Shown here: positions 27,001 to 35,956 of the stretch, piece by piece
How positions within the stretch are numbered: position 1 is the stretch's first letter
Layout: each line of letters begins with the position of its first letter
NCBI GenBank assembly: GCA_030144725.1
Contig: JASKMD010000013.1
Span: forward strand, 873,359 to 937,358
Direction: 5' to 3'
Length of the DNA stretch: 64,000 nucleotides
Source of the DNA: Haematococcus lacustris
Taxonomy: Eukaryota; Chlorophyta; Chlorophyceae; Chlamydomonadales; Haematococcaceae
Made by a program: the position numbers and the translations under genes
Notes under the pieces: model-generated
Told to the model about the DNA's origin: nothing
The model's input: the letters and a program-made list of their open reading frames with translations, nothing else
Databases searched by the model: none

Positions 27001-28728
27001 ACTATCGATAGACACACCGCCATACTCAACCTCACAGTCTGCATGCACACCTGGATTACACAAGGCCACTACACTGTGACGGGAGGCAAGTCCTCAGTAA
27101 TCGTTCATCACTACAACACCACTCTTCAACGCCACACTCTTTACAGAATCACCATCTTAGATAAACAACGACGCCCTACCAACGTCATCCCCATGGACCA
27201 CCTTAAGACCGCCATCCAATGGCTGGGCATTTTGAGCACGAGCTACTGCGCCATGGCGATCACATACATTGCATGGCTCCTACTTGCATGCGGGGACGTT
27301 GAAGCCAACCCGGGACCCAACACACACTACGTCCAGCAAGTGGGTAGCAGCACATGCCAAGCCGACTCCCTTAACAACATCGCGGGACGGAAATGGGTCA
27401 GCATCGACGATATCGACACCTTCTACGCACAAAGGCTCACGCAGCTCAACACACCGGACGAACTTAAAGCCTGGCAGATGGCAAGAGGCGCAGGAGGCTA
27501 CGACGATGGAGTAATAGACCTGTACCTCACATCTAAGTACGGCCTGATGGCGACAAGCGTCGCCGACCTCAGGCGACCCCAAGACTGGACTAAACACAAC
27601 CTCAATAGTCTAGCACAGCGCCACGAAACGACTGCATTCCTATGCAAAAGACTGGGCCACAGCATGGCCATGACAAGCCTCAATGGGAAATGGTCACTCA
27701 AGGACTCCCTAGACCCAGCACCCACTCCCTTGGCACGCATCGCAATGTCAACAAAGCAAACGCACCACCAGCTCTTCATCATCACCCCCACCCACACAAC
27801 CCGTACGAGTGCACAGTTAGCACTCTGCCATACCAAGAAGATAAATCACATCATCAGCCATACCAACCACAACACTGGCCCACCCGTACCCATCTATATG
27901 GAAGCACAACACAAATGTTTTTGCTTGGTACACGCCATCAACATGGCCATGGGGAGACCACTGATCAACCCACATGATGTCCTCACACACTGCAGCCACC
28001 TGGCCACCCACCTTCAAGACCTAGCTAGCAGAGCCAGGGGGGAAAACAAGCACATACCCCTGCCCGACCGTACCCCACACATATACGATCAGGATGGAAA
28101 CTTCAACATCCACTCCATGAACCACTACCTTCATCACAACTACAAGACCCTACACCTGGCAACGCAGGAGCTGCCCCATGACAACATCACTAGGGCAACG
28201 CTAAGTACCCTCATGGGCAATGAGGACAATCACATCAGCAACGCAGCCATTCTCATCAACAGGAACCATGCGACTACCCTTAGGTACCTAGACAACACCT
28301 GGTACTGGCTGGACTCACAAGCTACACACGCTAGACGGCTGCTGACCACAGCAGACTGGAAGGAGCTGCAAGGAGGGCTAATCCTACTCAAGCAAGGCAT
28401 GCAACATAAGAATCTCATCGAACCCATCTTCTGGTTAGCAGACCCATTGGAGCAAGCCACCACGACACAGCTAGAGCAACACTACCAAAGACCGGACCCC
28501 ATAGACCTGAGCGGCCACGACGACCAACCACCAGCAATACCACCTCCAGCAGCGACACCACCTTCCCTCGCCACGAGCAACAACGATCTTAAACGCAACC
28601 ATACCCCTGCAGAGGCAGACCCGCCGGCCCGGTCGCGACACCGCGAAGCTGCCACCGCGAAGGAGGACGCACCCCCTCCCCCCCCCCCCAACACGAAACG
28701 AGAAGCCAAGCACCAAGACAGGCCCTAA
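24007..28728 (+). CDS. Retrotransposon ORF1: repeat protein, 2A skipping site, Josephin-like protease
   Basis: 1,573 aa from the first in-frame ATG inside the element (MNPNDRWSDAASLETAG). In order: a hydrophobic segment near residues 38-55 (KAIVILMMLQLTYCC); four copies of a unit of about 21 aa (PKGNTLRTTPMGNTLTDCYE type); sixteen 38-aa repeats (about 275-870); a Trp/His-rich hydrophobic stretch (CIFIAVACAWWWIHHH); a second hydrophobic stretch (YCAMAITYIAWLLLAC) running straight into GDVEANPGP. Ribosome skipping before Pro1104 would give an N-terminal product of 1,103 aa and a C-terminal one of 470 aa. The latter contains a Josephin-like domain, then a Pro-rich, basic tail (PPPPPPNTKREAKHQDRP). 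The role of the N-terminal product is unknown; it could be a membrane-associated ORF1p. Confidence 0.88.
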   Translation: MNPNDRWSDAASLETAGMLNAVSYCVSTMPGKPRWSAMIKAIVILMMLQLTYCCNPNQGHNSSAHTSTRIARCPNSLPQGEHFWTGRNSRRNPMWQPENKRSQPCLAIQHCAPHHPIQRQETRPALPQPCITTLCPEPTYAYRHHKPSPKGNTLRTTLMGNTLTDCYELPKGNTLRTTPKGNTLTDCYELPKGTPLRPPPMGTPLTDCYELPKGTPLRPPPMGIPLRNSSAQATLGPDSTIDIQVCDAQPILHMLPLLCAEMNYWPATIQPHAQSPTMKAGEAGGAQPAHCMPEAHAPATHGMLAMTQPRVQCPTMQAGEAGGAQPAHCMPAEHAPATHGMLAMTQPRAQCPTMQAGEAGGAQPAHCMPEAHAPATHDMLAMTQPRAQCPTMQAGEAGGAQPAHCMPEAHAPAMHGMLAMMQPRVQCPTMQAGEAGGAQPAHCMPAEHTPATHGMLAMTQPRAQCPTMQAGEAGGAQPAHCMPEAHAPATHDMLAMTQPRAQCPTMQAGEAGGAQPAHCMPEAHAPATHGMLAMMQPRVQCPTMQAGEAGGAQPAHCMPAEHAPATHGMLAVTQPCAQCPTMQAGEAGGAQPAHCMPAAHAPTTHGMLAMMQPRVQYPTMQAGEAGGAQPAHCMPEAHAPATHGMLAMTQPRVQCPTMQAGEAGGAQPAHCMPAEHAPATHGMLAVTQPCAQCPTMQAGEAGGAQPAHCMPEAHAPATHGMLAMMQPRVQCPTMQAGEAGGAQPAHCMPAEHAPATHGMLAVTQPCAQCPTMQAGEAGGAQPAHCMPAAHAPATHGMLAMTQPRAQCPTMQAGEAGGAQPAHCMPAAHAPATHGMLAMMQPRVQYPTMQAREARGAHHVPAEHAPAIHAGTMPPYEAQPAKEQTGMLHSCMLMDTSRDVGTIADKTYKTLVPCKDALHDIKQTYLQWKGMHCIFIAVACAWWWIHHHATLHLTPIISQSNSQTISQSQNCFRRHCKRLQRWRAISTTSAFVNFLYIDGTIDRHTAILNLTVCMHTWITQGHYTVTGGKSSVIVHHYNTTLQRHTLYRITILDKQRRPTNVIPMDHLKTAIQWLGILSTSYCAMAITYIAWLLLACGDVEANPGPNTHYVQQVGSSTCQADSLNNIAGRKWVSIDDIDTFYAQRLTQLNTPDELKAWQMARGAGGYDDGVIDLYLTSKYGLMATSVADLRRPQDWTKHNLNSLAQRHETTAFLCKRLGHSMAMTSLNGKWSLKDSLDPAPTPLARIAMSTKQTHHQLFIITPTHTTRTSAQLALCHTKKINHIISHTNHNTGPPVPIYMEAQHKCFCLVHAINMAMGRPLINPHDVLTHCSHLATHLQDLASRARGENKHIPLPDRTPHIYDQDGNFNIHSMNHYLHHNYKTLHLATQELPHDNITRATLSTLMGNEDNHISNAAILINRNHATTLRYLDNTWYWLDSQATHARRLLTTADWKELQGGLILLKQGMQHKNLIEPIFWLADPLEQATTTQLEQHYQRPDPIDLSGHDDQPPAIPPPAATPPSLATSNNDLKRNHTPAEADPPARSRHREAATAKEDAPPPPPPNTKREAKHQDRP
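24450..24690 (+). repeat. 63-bp coding repeat in ORF1
   Basis: Four units encoding PKG(N/T)(T/P)LR, then MG and TLTDCYEL variants. Confidence 0.85.
24830..26590 (+). repeat. Sixteen 114-bp (38-aa) tandem repeats in ORF1
   Basis: Unit core QCPTMQAGEAGGAQPAHCMP followed by (E/A)(A/E)HAPATHGMLAM. Variants alternate in blocks, which suggests expansion by multi-unit duplication. The last unit is degenerate. Because units are multiples of three and stop-free, long antisense frames appear that are not genes. Confidence 0.95.
27283..27318 (+). other. 2A ribosome-skipping peptide (LLACGDVEANPGP)
   Basis: Codons at 27292-27318 read G D V E A N P G P, the full D(V/I)ExNPGP consensus. Skipping would occur between Gly (27313-27315) and Pro (27316-27318). 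The upstream LLAC resembles the LLTC context of active viral 2A peptides. 2A sequences are known in trypanosome L1Tc and in some animal non-LTR elements; function here is inferred. Confidence 0.85.
27880..28370 (+). other. Josephin-like cysteine protease domain of ORF1
   Basis: EAQHKCFCLVHAINMAMG aligns with the ataxin-3 type block: Gln1301 and Cys1306 have the Q-x4-C spacing of the Josephin active site. IYDQDGNFNIHSMNHYL matches the middle block, and AAILINRNHATTLRYLDNTW plus YWLDSQ gives His1421 and Asp1436 (Asn in ataxin-3). Josephins cleave ubiquitin chains. Dualen elements were reported with a cysteine protease domain. Confidence 0.7.
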
Positions 28729-28795
28729 GACACCACGATCGAAGAAAGGAGCCAAGAACACCAGCCACAGCAAAGACAAGCACACACAAACGCTT

Positions 28796-31700
28796 ATGTC
28801 AAGGTACCTAACCACCACCCAGGCTGCACCCACTGCCACCACATCCAGCCCGTCAGTCCCATGCCCAACCACAGAGGCCCCCCCCAATATCCCCACACAA
28901 GCTCACCAGACCCCCAGCAGACAACACCTGACGCTCACAACTCTTAACGTCCGGGGCCTCTACCGGGCTAGAAGGGACGTCGCCCACCTCATCCACCACC
29001 ACCACCCCGACATCCTGATCTTGACAGAGACGAAGACACAACACAAGAAAGACACACCGGGATGGCTGAGAGTAGCCACCCAGGACTACACACTGCACCG
29101 ACACGGTGGCCACAGTGAAGTCCTCATTGGCATCAAGCATGACCTAGCCATTCAGACGCAAGCCACCCTAGCACCACCAAGCACGGAGGCGGAAGTAAAC
29201 TCCAGATGCGTCATCCTGACTCTTAGCCAGCACCACAGCGACAACCTCACCATCGTAGCAACGTACTGGCCATCGGGCTGCAACGAAGACGCGCTCCCAC
29301 TGCGGGAGAAGATGCAGCAACACATACGCACAGCCACAAGACACCTGCCCGGCTCCCTCATTCTCGCCGGTGACTTGAATGCCACGATGAAAACAGAAGA
29401 CCGCTCCGAACACACTGAATACACCCAGGACCGCATGATGAGGGAGTTTGCCACAGAGATGCGCCTGCCCGAAGCCGACCCCGGCGACCGGGCCTGGACC
29501 TACCAACAACCACACTGCAACAGCCGCATCGACGCCATTCTGACGCGCGACGCACGACCAGGCCCCGAGCATCGCACCAACGTAGACACACGCACATATC
29601 TCAGCGACCACAGACCACTCACTGCCACACTGACTACAGCCAGATTGGGCATACACCTGGCACAAACACAACAGCCCCAAAACCAAAAGCACACTGTTCT
29701 TACCACACCCATCAACAACAGCGACAGGGAAGCCTTCCGCCTAGCCGTGCAACAACCCAGCTCAGGCGCACCACAACTGCACGCACAACTGGCAGCCTAC
29801 CTGTCACCTCTCTTTACGGAAGCCACAGCCTTCTTGGCGAACCTGGACAAGGCCAACCCACACCAACCCAAACGCCTGACGCAGCTAGCAGGCCTCCACC
29901 CAAGGCAAGCTGTAGACATGGCAGCCACCATGCTCACAACCCTTTTGGAAACATGCAGGACGACCGCCATGAAGACTTGCACAACAAAGACACTGACTAG
30001 AGGGGGCCAACACTACCAACGCAGGACCATGTGCAGAATCAGATCGGCGCTAGGCAAGAAGCTCAAGACCACTAGAAATCTCAGCCGGCAGGCTAGGCAA
30101 CTATTCAAACAGAATGGCGCCCACCCAACGATCGAGGAGCTCATCCCAGATACAGACACAAGCAACACAGCGATCAGGGAGGCGGTGCTAGCACGTCAAG
30201 ACGACGACCCAACCGACAACCACGTGCAAGCCGCACTAGCTAAGCTGACAAACACCTACCGCGACCAAATCCACCAGCTGGACGATGACGACTCCGCACT
30301 CGCCATCGCACAGGCCCGGCTCCGAATGCAACAACTAATAAGCACCCAGCCCAAAAAAGCCAACAAATATATTCTACGCCCATCCCGCACGAGCCACAAA
30401 GGCCTGCAAGCGCTCACAGACCCCGCCACCAGAAGAATTTGTACCGCCCCGGCCGACCTTAACCGGATTATCACCGCCGCCTACGGGCAGAAGCTATCAC
30501 CCCCAACGCCCAAAACCGGCCACTACACAGACACACAGACAAGAAACTATCCCTGGGCCCGAGCCAAAGCGGACGACCCCTTCACACTACATACCTGCAA
30601 AAACATTCACTGGATGCACACAGCCATCATGGACAAAGCTAGCTTCCAAGAATGCCTCAGCAGGCTGGCAGGAGGCAAAGCCCCAGGACCAGATGGCATC
30701 GAGAACGAGATCATCAAGATGTTGCCATGGGAGATGAGGGACACCATCCACCAACTGTTCATCATCATGTGGGCCACTGGCTGCACACCCACAGCATGGA
30801 AAACCAGTGACACCTGCCTACTCTACAAGGACAAGGGCCAGGAAACAGACCTCAACGCCTACAGACCGGTAGGACTGGCCAACACCATCTACAAGCTATG
30901 GACCAGCCTCATTACCAAGACACTCTATGAGTACGCCGAGGCCAATGGGATGCTGAGCAAATGCCAAGCAGGCTTCCGCTCTCACAGGGACACCACTCAG
31001 CAACTACAAATGCTAGTCATGGCCCTTGAGGACGCTAAACTTGCTAAAGCAGACATCTATGCCCTCATGGTCGACTTCACAAGTGCATTTAACACCACAT
31101 GTCAAGACAAACTGCTATGGATCATGCACGACCTCGGCTTCCCCACCGACGCCACAGACGCGGTGAAGGACCTGTACACGGGCGCTACAACGCGCTTCAA
31201 GACCCCGTACGGCCCTACTGATCCGATACCCGTAGACCGGGGCACCATCCAGGGCGACTCACTCTCACCCTTCCTGTTCCTCATCTACATCGAACCCCTA
31301 CTGCGTTGGCTCCAAGTAGGAGCGCGGGGGTACAAATTCCAGTCAGTGGAAAACGACAGCGACAACAGATACACCATAGGGAGCATCGATTATGCGGACG
31401 ACGTCGCCATCCTCTGTAACTCCATTAGCAACACACGCGTCCAGGCGGACAAGCTCTCAGCCTACTCGGACTGGGGCCACCTCATCATATCACACAGCAA
31501 AACCCTCGCCACGGCGGCGCTACACAAAGCGCATCAATCCGGCCGATGCAGCACCCAAGAAGACGCGGAGAAGGAAGCCCGCAAGCAACTGCAAGACCTA
31601 CGCCTACAAGGAAAACCGGTCACCTTCCTCCGCCCGACAGCACCCTTTACCTACCTAGGAGTCATGCTCACCATGACACTCAACTGGAAACCACAACACA

Positions 31701-34700
31701 CGGCCATGATAACACAGCTAAGGCAGAAACTAGACAGACTGCGGCGCTCCTTCGCCAGCGCTAGACAAGCCATCCACATTATTAAAACAGCGATCATTCC
31801 CAGCCTGGCTTATAGCTTCTGCGTGGTACCATGCACCCCGGGGGACCTAGACCTCTTTGACAGAGCAGTCAACCAATGCGTCAAGCACAAGCTCAACCTC
31901 CCACTGGGCACACCCAATGCCGTCATCCGGGACGACATAGACAAGCTCGGCCTCGGCATCAGCTCAGCAGCCCAAGAGTACCATGCCAGGAACACCACAG
32001 CCCTCGTCTCCAGTCTCCAGTCCGCGGACAACACATACGCACACATATCGAGATGCATGCTCCACAAACAGATCGCCTGGCTCTACGCACAGGCCGCTAA
32101 ACATGGACACCGAATTCCCAACCTATTGCAACACACCCTGCGGGCCAGACAAATCCTGCATACCACCACAGCAAATCTCTTCGCCACACACGAAGGGGCA
32201 CCCCTCTACCCCAAGGAGACTAAAGCACTTGGGCAACTCATAACACAGAGCGCTAGCCCGCTACCACGGGACATAGTCAGCGCATGCATTACATGCCTCA
32301 AGAGCCTAGGACTGACACACCCTTCGGAGCTCATCTGCCAGGATAACATACACATCATGTCAGGGGATAGCCTCAGGAAACGCTTCGGCACTAAGGTGAA
32401 ACAAAAGCACATCATCGCCCTAAATAGACTTACGGCCATGGCGACCATGGACCACTGCCCAACCGCGACGGAAGCCAAGACCATCCTGGGGAGACGGGAC
32501 ACTACGCTTACCCTACCAGCAGACCAGCGGCGGATCCGAGCCTGGGCCGCAGGACTCACAGAGCTCACTCCTCACACCACCGCCCACACCGGGCCCCGCT
32601 ACACGGACATCCGAGCATACATGACAGCCAAGACACTCGCAAAGGACACACAGCCGCCTACACCGAACCCCATAACGGCGACCGCGAGATCCAAACTCAC
32701 AAACAACGTCCCCAAGCCACCGACTGCGAAACAGCCCACGCCGCAGCCCAGGATTGGCAGCAAGAGACCAGCGGAAGACAGACACACAGAAGCTGCCGAT
32801 CGACACACCCAGACCATCCCTGACGTAGTGACACACATACCCATCATGACCCTGGCCAATCTCAGTACATGGAAAGCCGACACTGCACGCCAACACAAAG
32901 ACGAGAAGCTAGGGATCATGCTAGGAGCCATGTATGACCACCAAGAGTCCATCACTGCCATTGACGGATGGCACTGGAACGGCAACAACCAAGAAAGCTA
33001 TTACAACGTCCACTGGAGGCCCACCACCATAGAGAAATGGGCTCTCCAAATGTACAAGAAGGAAGGCTACACGCCCGCCCACACAGAAGACATCTGCAGA
33101 GCAGATGCTGAACATGTTTGCACATGCGAACTATGCTGGGAACCCAAAGAGGACAGCCCCATGTGCAACAACTGCATGAGAGCCTACCACCCGGCCTGCC
33201 TAGCCAAGACAGGCCTAGAGGGGCAAGCGAGGGACGACCACTGGCTCTGCCCAGTCTGCGCACACGGCGAAGATGACCTCAAAACCGCCATGCGAAATTC
33301 AGTGGAGACGGACCTAATAAAGGCCCACTGGCACCCCACAACTGAACCTAAACCGCTCATTCTAGCGCATATCGACTACACCGATAAGAAGAATGAGTAC
33401 GACGCGGATAATAGTAAGAGACAAGAGGCGAGACGCCGACCACTCGACGCGGCCCTCCCAGAGCATACCCGGCAGGGTCTGCCCGACCCACACACCTGGA
33501 TACCCCGCTGCACCGACCTGCACTCCAGAGCCACATTCCACACCTCACCGGTCAACCCGCAAACAGACATCGTCGGGACGGGAAGGTGCGAAATCACACT
33601 CCAGAATCACTCCCACATCACCACCGAAGCTATGTGTGGAGGGAGCCAAGGACCCAACCTGCCCCAACACAGCCTCATTGAACACGTAGTAGCCCATGAT
33701 GAGGCGGGGCGCACAGTGGGCCTGATCAACAAGACCAATTACCAAAATCTAACCACATGGCTGCAGCACACACCACACCCACGGGACCCAGCCATGGAGC
33801 TAGCAGCTCTCCTACGTAGAAATAATACAGAAAGCACTCCCCAACCACTCCTAGCAGCACAAAACAAGGCCATCACCACCCTCTACAACACACAGTACTT
33901 TCCCAGCACCGTCCAGAGATGGGCCAATCCACTCACGGTCAGGGCTGAGACCACTACCTACTGGAGCCCAGACATCAACGACACAGCCTATGGGGCACAC
34001 CACAACTGCCTCCTCGTGAGACACACAGGACTCTCTACATGGAACGTCCCAGCTGAGGATGCCCTGGCCCTAAAATGCATCAAACATGCAATACACTCTG
34101 CCACAACGGAGGAGGCTACGGCCACTATCCTGCTCATCCCAGGAAAGAAAGGCATCTCATATCCTAAACACATAGCCATGCTCAAAAGCTACCCGGAGTA
34201 CTGTCAGCACCTGGCCACCATCCCCCTTGACAAATCAAAGGCAGCTACCAAGTCATGCAAACACGCCACGCTGCTCACCTACATCGTTTGGAACAAGGCG
34301 GGGCAACAACTCGTCACAAAAGGGAATCCACAGGGCTGGCTGACCAACACAGCCACGGCGCTACACCCCAGACCCGAACGGCACCCTAAACACAACCAAC
34401 CCTCGAAACACGTCCAGCCCACCCAACTGCCCAGCGGGCACTACAAGCACATGCACCTCCCGGCAGACCGCGAGCTCCCCGCCACGGGGCACATGCGCCA
34501 ACCCAACCAGATCGCACCCCCGTTCTGCACAACATCAAGTATGGTCATCCCCAACTGGAGGACTGTCACGTACACAGATGGCAGCTGCATGCAAGGAACG
34601 GATCGCGCCCCGTCGCGGAAAGTGGGAGCGGGAGTGTACACACCGGAGAATGACGAGCGGCTCACCATTGCCCTACCCGACCACAGCACCATAAACAGAG

Positions 34701-35956
34701 CAGAGCTCGCAGCTATCCACGCGGCCATCAAATCGGGAGCAACCCATATCGCCACTGACAGCCTCTGCTCCATATACCAAATACGGAGAGCACTGGCCAA
34801 CCCAATGTCGATCCGCACACATCATCATAGGGACATATTGGCCGACATCGCCACCCTGATCATGAACAGCCGCGACACTATACACCTACGAAAAGTCCGG
34901 GCACATTCCGGCATCATCGGAAATGAAGCGGCAGACACCCTGGCCAAACACGCGGCTATGTACCCGGAGCAGGCCCACACTCAGGCCCCGCACGAGCACA
35001 CCGAACAACAGACCTGGCTGAGCGCAACCACCGAAACTGGCACCACCATACCGCTACCGGACTGCCGACACAGCGTACGCACACATATGCGCGCCAAACA
35101 CAAACTGGGACTCGCAAACCAAGATAGCATCTACTACCAGATGTCCCAAGACATCGCCAGGGTCGCAGCCAAAGGGTCATGTGAAAGAGTAATGCTCGAC
35201 CCAGGCATCCCGACCGCTGCCCAAAGAACAGCACTGCTCTACCGCACTGGCGGGCTCTACAACCAGAAATTGGCGATGCGCTGGGGGAAGACCGCGGACG
35301 ACCGGTGCCCGCTCTGCGGCGAGGCCGATAGTGCTACTCACCTTCTCTCGGGTTGCACCCGCACTGCAGCTTTAGTACAAGAGCGGCACAACGGGGCGGG
35401 ACGCCTCATCACTAAAGCGATCAGTAAAGGCTCGCAAGGAGGGTGCATCACATACACTGACATCGGCAGCCACGCACGCGGCGAGCAAAACGACATGGAT
35501 CTCCCTAACACCACCTTAAGCGACACCCTTGCAGCCATAGGCCTGCCAACAGCACACAATACGACAACCCGCCCTGATATCATCATGGTCACCACCAAAA
35601 GCAACAAAAGAAACAGGGATAAGGACGAGTCCAACAAGCACGTCACTATATTGGAGATTAAATATTGCGCCGACTCTCGATGGACCGAACAACTAGAAAA
35701 AGCCAGCACACAACACGCAGCCCTCGCCACGGCCATCCGGGAAGCTGGCAACACCGTTACCATCCGACCTATCCTACTTGGCATAGGCGGCATTACATAC
35801 GAAGCACACACCAAGCAACATATGAGGGAGTTGGGTGTAACACACACTAACACCATCAAACTACTTAACAAGCTCACCCGGCACGCAGTGATAAGCTCAC
35901 ATAGCATCGCCAAAACAAGCTACAGACTCAGAGCAGGGAAAGGGGATTGGGGCTAG
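28796..35956 (+). CDS. Retrotransposon ORF2: APE, RT, PHD finger, RNase H and restriction-like endonuclease
   Basis: 2,386 aa. APE-type endonuclease, residues 45-280 (LTTLNVRGLY, LTETKT with Glu78, AGDLNA, LSDHRPLT). Reverse transcriptase, about 590-930 (GGKAPGPDGIENEI, AYRPVGLANTIYKLW, CQAGFRSHRDTTQQL, MVDFTSAFNTT, RGTIQGDSLSPFLF, DYADDVAIL). PHD finger, 1444-1491. RNase H, about 1924-2060 (YTDGSC with Asp1928, RAEL with Glu1970, ATDS with Asp1988, GNEAAD). CCHC finger, about 2171-2187 (CPLCGEADSATHLLSGC). Restriction-like endonuclease, about 2258-2330 (RPDIIM, then LEIKYCAD), a PD-(D/E)xK core. The product would nick target DNA, prime reverse transcription on it and remove RNA. It starts 67 nt after the ORF1 stop in another frame, so it needs reinitiation or a separate mRNA. 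Confidence 0.93.
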   Translation: MSRYLTTTQAAPTATTSSPSVPCPTTEAPPNIPTQAHQTPSRQHLTLTTLNVRGLYRARRDVAHLIHHHHPDILILTETKTQHKKDTPGWLRVATQDYTLHRHGGHSEVLIGIKHDLAIQTQATLAPPSTEAEVNSRCVILTLSQHHSDNLTIVATYWPSGCNEDALPLREKMQQHIRTATRHLPGSLILAGDLNATMKTEDRSEHTEYTQDRMMREFATEMRLPEADPGDRAWTYQQPHCNSRIDAILTRDARPGPEHRTNVDTRTYLSDHRPLTATLTTARLGIHLAQTQQPQNQKHTVLTTPINNSDREAFRLAVQQPSSGAPQLHAQLAAYLSPLFTEATAFLANLDKANPHQPKRLTQLAGLHPRQAVDMAATMLTTLLETCRTTAMKTCTTKTLTRGGQHYQRRTMCRIRSALGKKLKTTRNLSRQARQLFKQNGAHPTIEELIPDTDTSNTAIREAVLARQDDDPTDNHVQAALAKLTNTYRDQIHQLDDDDSALAIAQARLRMQQLISTQPKKANKYILRPSRTSHKGLQALTDPATRRICTAPADLNRIITAAYGQKLSPPTPKTGHYTDTQTRNYPWARAKADDPFTLHTCKNIHWMHTAIMDKASFQECLSRLAGGKAPGPDGIENEIIKMLPWEMRDTIHQLFIIMWATGCTPTAWKTSDTCLLYKDKGQETDLNAYRPVGLANTIYKLWTSLITKTLYEYAEANGMLSKCQAGFRSHRDTTQQLQMLVMALEDAKLAKADIYALMVDFTSAFNTTCQDKLLWIMHDLGFPTDATDAVKDLYTGATTRFKTPYGPTDPIPVDRGTIQGDSLSPFLFLIYIEPLLRWLQVGARGYKFQSVENDSDNRYTIGSIDYADDVAILCNSISNTRVQADKLSAYSDWGHLIISHSKTLATAALHKAHQSGRCSTQEDAEKEARKQLQDLRLQGKPVTFLRPTAPFTYLGVMLTMTLNWKPQHTAMITQLRQKLDRLRRSFASARQAIHIIKTAIIPSLAYSFCVVPCTPGDLDLFDRAVNQCVKHKLNLPLGTPNAVIRDDIDKLGLGISSAAQEYHARNTTALVSSLQSADNTYAHISRCMLHKQIAWLYAQAAKHGHRIPNLLQHTLRARQILHTTTANLFATHEGAPLYPKETKALGQLITQSASPLPRDIVSACITCLKSLGLTHPSELICQDNIHIMSGDSLRKRFGTKVKQKHIIALNRLTAMATMDHCPTATEAKTILGRRDTTLTLPADQRRIRAWAAGLTELTPHTTAHTGPRYTDIRAYMTAKTLAKDTQPPTPNPITATARSKLTNNVPKPPTAKQPTPQPRIGSKRPAEDRHTEAADRHTQTIPDVVTHIPIMTLANLSTWKADTARQHKDEKLGIMLGAMYDHQESITAIDGWHWNGNNQESYYNVHWRPTTIEKWALQMYKKEGYTPAHTEDICRADAEHVCTCELCWEPKEDSPMCNNCMRAYHPACLAKTGLEGQARDDHWLCPVCAHGEDDLKTAMRNSVETDLIKAHWHPTTEPKPLILAHIDYTDKKNEYDADNSKRQEARRRPLDAALPEHTRQGLPDPHTWIPRCTDLHSRATFHTSPVNPQTDIVGTGRCEITLQNHSHITTEAMCGGSQGPNLPQHSLIEHVVAHDEAGRTVGLINKTNYQNLTTWLQHTPHPRDPAMELAALLRRNNTESTPQPLLAAQNKAITTLYNTQYFPSTVQRWANPLTVRAETTTYWSPDINDTAYGAHHNCLLVRHTGLSTWNVPAEDALALKCIKHAIHSATTEEATATILLIPGKKGISYPKHIAMLKSYPEYCQHLATIPLDKSKAATKSCKHATLLTYIVWNKAGQQLVTKGNPQGWLTNTATALHPRPERHPKHNQPSKHVQPTQLPSGHYKHMHLPADRELPATGHMRQPNQIAPPFCTTSSMVIPNWRTVTYTDGSCMQGTDRAPSRKVGAGVYTPENDERLTIALPDHSTINRAELAAIHAAIKSGATHIATDSLCSIYQIRRALANPMSIRTHHHRDILADIATLIMNSRDTIHLRKVRAHSGIIGNEAADTLAKHAAMYPEQAHTQAPHEHTEQQTWLSATTETGTTIPLPDCRHSVRTHMRAKHKLGLANQDSIYYQMSQDIARVAAKGSCERVMLDPGIPTAAQRTALLYRTGGLYNQKLAMRWGKTADDRCPLCGEADSATHLLSGCTRTAALVQERHNGAGRLITKAISKGSQGGCITYTDIGSHARGEQNDMDLPNTTLSDTLAAIGLPTAHNTTTRPDIIMVTTKSNKRNRDKDESNKHVTILEIKYCADSRWTEQLEKASTQHAALATAIREAGNTVTIRPILLGIGGITYEAHTKQHMRELGVTHTNTIKLLNKLTRHAVISSHSIAKTSYRLRAGKGDWG
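33119..33264 (+). other. PHD finger in ORF2
   Basis: C-x2-C-x9-C-x2-C-x4-H-x2-C, then W-x-C-x2-C (CELCWEPKEDSPMCNNC, AYHPAC, HWLCPVCAHG): the complete C4HC3 pattern. PHD fingers read histone H3 tails, so a role in choosing chromatin targets is plausible. Confidence 0.85.
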
